This document shows, piece after piece, positions 4,388 to 5,075 of a DNA stretch of 5,075 nucleotides. How positions within the stretch are numbered: position 1 is the stretch's first letter; every line of letters starts with the position of its first letter. The DNA is from an uncultured Chloroflexaceae bacterium. Lineage in GTDB: Bacteria; Chloroflexota; Chloroflexia; Chloroflexales; Chloroflexaceae. The DNA lies in contig CAKZQX010000113.1 in NCBI GenBank assembly GCA_937141995.1, positions 1-5,075 of the forward strand. The letters run 5' to 3'. Made by a program: the position numbers and the translations under genes. The notes under the pieces were generated by a model. The model did no database searches. It was given only the letters and a program-made list of their open reading frames with translations, and was not told the origin of the DNA.

Positions 4388-5075
4388 ATGACTGATCTTA
4401 TGACTCAACCTGCTGAAACCGCTCCTGCTGCCCCGGCGAATGGACGGGAAACCGCGCCGCCGCCCTATCCTTTTACAGGCATCGTCGGGCAGGCAGATTT
4501 GAAACTGGCGCTCTTGCTCTGTGTGATCGACCCCAGCATTGGTGGTGTGATGGTGATGGGCCACCGGGGAACGGCCAAATCGACAGCGGTACGCGCACTG
4601 GCGGCGATGTTGCCCCCGATCAAAGCCGTCTCTAACTGTCCCTATGGCTGTGCGCCGGAGCGTCCCGCCGGTCTGTGTGACCGCTGTACCCGCAGCAGCA
4701 AACGCAAATCTGCCGAGAGTGAACCGGAAGCGCCGACCCGTCTGCGGGCAACCACAACGCCTGTGCCGGTGGTCGATCTGCCACTGGGTGCGACGGAGGA
4801 TCGAGTCTGTGGCACGCTCGATATTGAGCGGGCGCTGACGCAGGGCGTGCAGGCGTTTGCACCGGGACTGCTGGCCCGCGCCAACCGGGGTTTTCTCTAC
4901 ATCGATGAAGTCAACCTGCTGGAGGATCATCTGGTCGATGTGCTGCTGGATGTGGCGGCCAGTGGCGTAAATGTTGTCGAGCGTGAGGGTATCAGCATCC
5001 GCCATCCGGCGCGCTTTGTGCTGGTTGGTAGCGGCAATCCGGAGGAGGGTGATCTGCGACCGCAGTTGCTTGATC
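4388..5075 (+). CDS. bchI: BchI, magnesium chelatase AAA+ ATPase subunit I (3' end beyond window)
   Basis: This is the ATPase subunit of Mg-protoporphyrin IX chelatase. With BchD it forms the AAA+ ring that drives BchH to insert Mg2+ into protoporphyrin IX. The first 229 residues are visible, and the frame is still open at the window edge (family length about 340-390). [18 protein letters not shown] (27-44) is the family entry motif. Walker A is GHRGTAKS (58-65), with H and A where purple-bacterial BchI has D and G. Walker B is GFLYIDEVN (168-176). [19 protein letters not shown] (127-145), [12 protein letters not shown] (157-168), and ISIRHPARF (202-210) through [16 protein letters not shown] (214-229) are near-diagnostic. 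Between Walker A and the LPLG block lies an insert with four cysteines, C84-x3-C88-x8-C97-x2-C100, resembling a metal site. ATG 4388 is chosen because an in-frame TAA sits two codons upstream. Its ribosome site is weak (GAG at 4378-4380); ATG 4400 is an alternative. The first 26 residues are a Pro/Ala-rich leader. Confidence 0.95.
   Translation, partial: MTDLMTQPAETAPAAPANGRETAPPPYPFTGIVGQADLKLALLLCVIDPSIGGVMVMGHRGTAKSTAVRALAAMLPPIKAVSNCPYGCAPERPAGLCDRCTRSSKRKSAESEPEAPTRLRATTTPVPVVDLPLGATEDRVCGTLDIERALTQGVQAFAPGLLARANRGFLYIDEVNLLEDHLVDVLLDVAASGVNVVEREGISIRHPARFVLVGSGNPEEGDLRPQLLD

Noticed and set aside
4180..4395. A 71-codon frame from GTG 4180 overlapping the start of bchI
   Set aside because: It starts inside the T-tract of the terminator, has no ribosome site, and covers the candidate promoter and leader of bchI. 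Coding there is unlikely, though a leader peptide is not strictly excluded.
4367..5005. A 212-codon open frame on the minus strand opposite bchI
   Set aside because: It is a reverse-frame shadow of the conserved bchI coding sequence, with a low-complexity Arg/His-rich product and no family features.

Overview
This window reads as part of a bacteriochlorophyll (BChl) biosynthesis and photosynthesis gene cluster from an anoxygenic phototroph. All five genes are on the + strand. The moderately GC-rich composition and the style of the proteins suggest a filamentous phototroph of the Chloroflexales (Chloroflexus/Roseiflexus/Oscillochloris-like). The main clues are a BchI with a cysteine-containing insert and a BchX with an unusual long C-terminus. 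The lineage is an inference from protein character; no database search was possible and the genus is not resolved.

Layout: (1) 3-596, the 3' part of a PucC/BCD-family major facilitator protein, cut by the left edge. (2) 646-1110, bchF (C3-vinyl hydratase). (3) 1111-1203, a compact set of interleaved inverted repeats filling the bchF-bchC gap. (4) 1259-2239, bchC (C3-hydroxyethyl dehydrogenase). (5) 2318-3544, bchX (iron protein of chlorophyllide a oxidoreductase, COR), carrying about 100 extra C-terminal residues that resemble the C-terminal part of FtsQ. (6) 3545-3899, a 355-bp regulatory-looking gap with paired 9-bp sites and a leader hairpin. (7) 3900-4094, an unrecognised 64-residue single-membrane-span protein. 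(8) 4095-4387, a 14-bp perfect palindrome, a strong intrinsic terminator, a candidate promoter and a cluster of TGTTCT hexamers. (9) 4388-5075, the 5' part of bchI (Mg-chelatase AAA+ subunit), running off the right edge.

How they fit together: BchI, with BchD and BchH, inserts Mg into protoporphyrin IX at the start of the branch. BchX, with BchY and BchZ (not in this window), reduces the C7=C8 bond. BchF hydrates the C3 vinyl group and BchC oxidises the resulting hydroxyethyl to acetyl, which together yield bacteriochlorophyllide a. The PucC-like protein belongs to a family tied to pigment handling or light-harvesting complex assembly. The PucC-like gene, bchF, bchC and bchX are codirectional with gaps of 49-148 bp and could form one transcription unit. 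The small membrane protein gene and bchI each appear to have their own control region, separated by the terminator at 4137-4183.

The observations most worth a second look are the FtsQ-like tail on BchX, the small histidine-free membrane protein with its operator-like upstream region, and the interleaved hairpin element between bchF and bchC.
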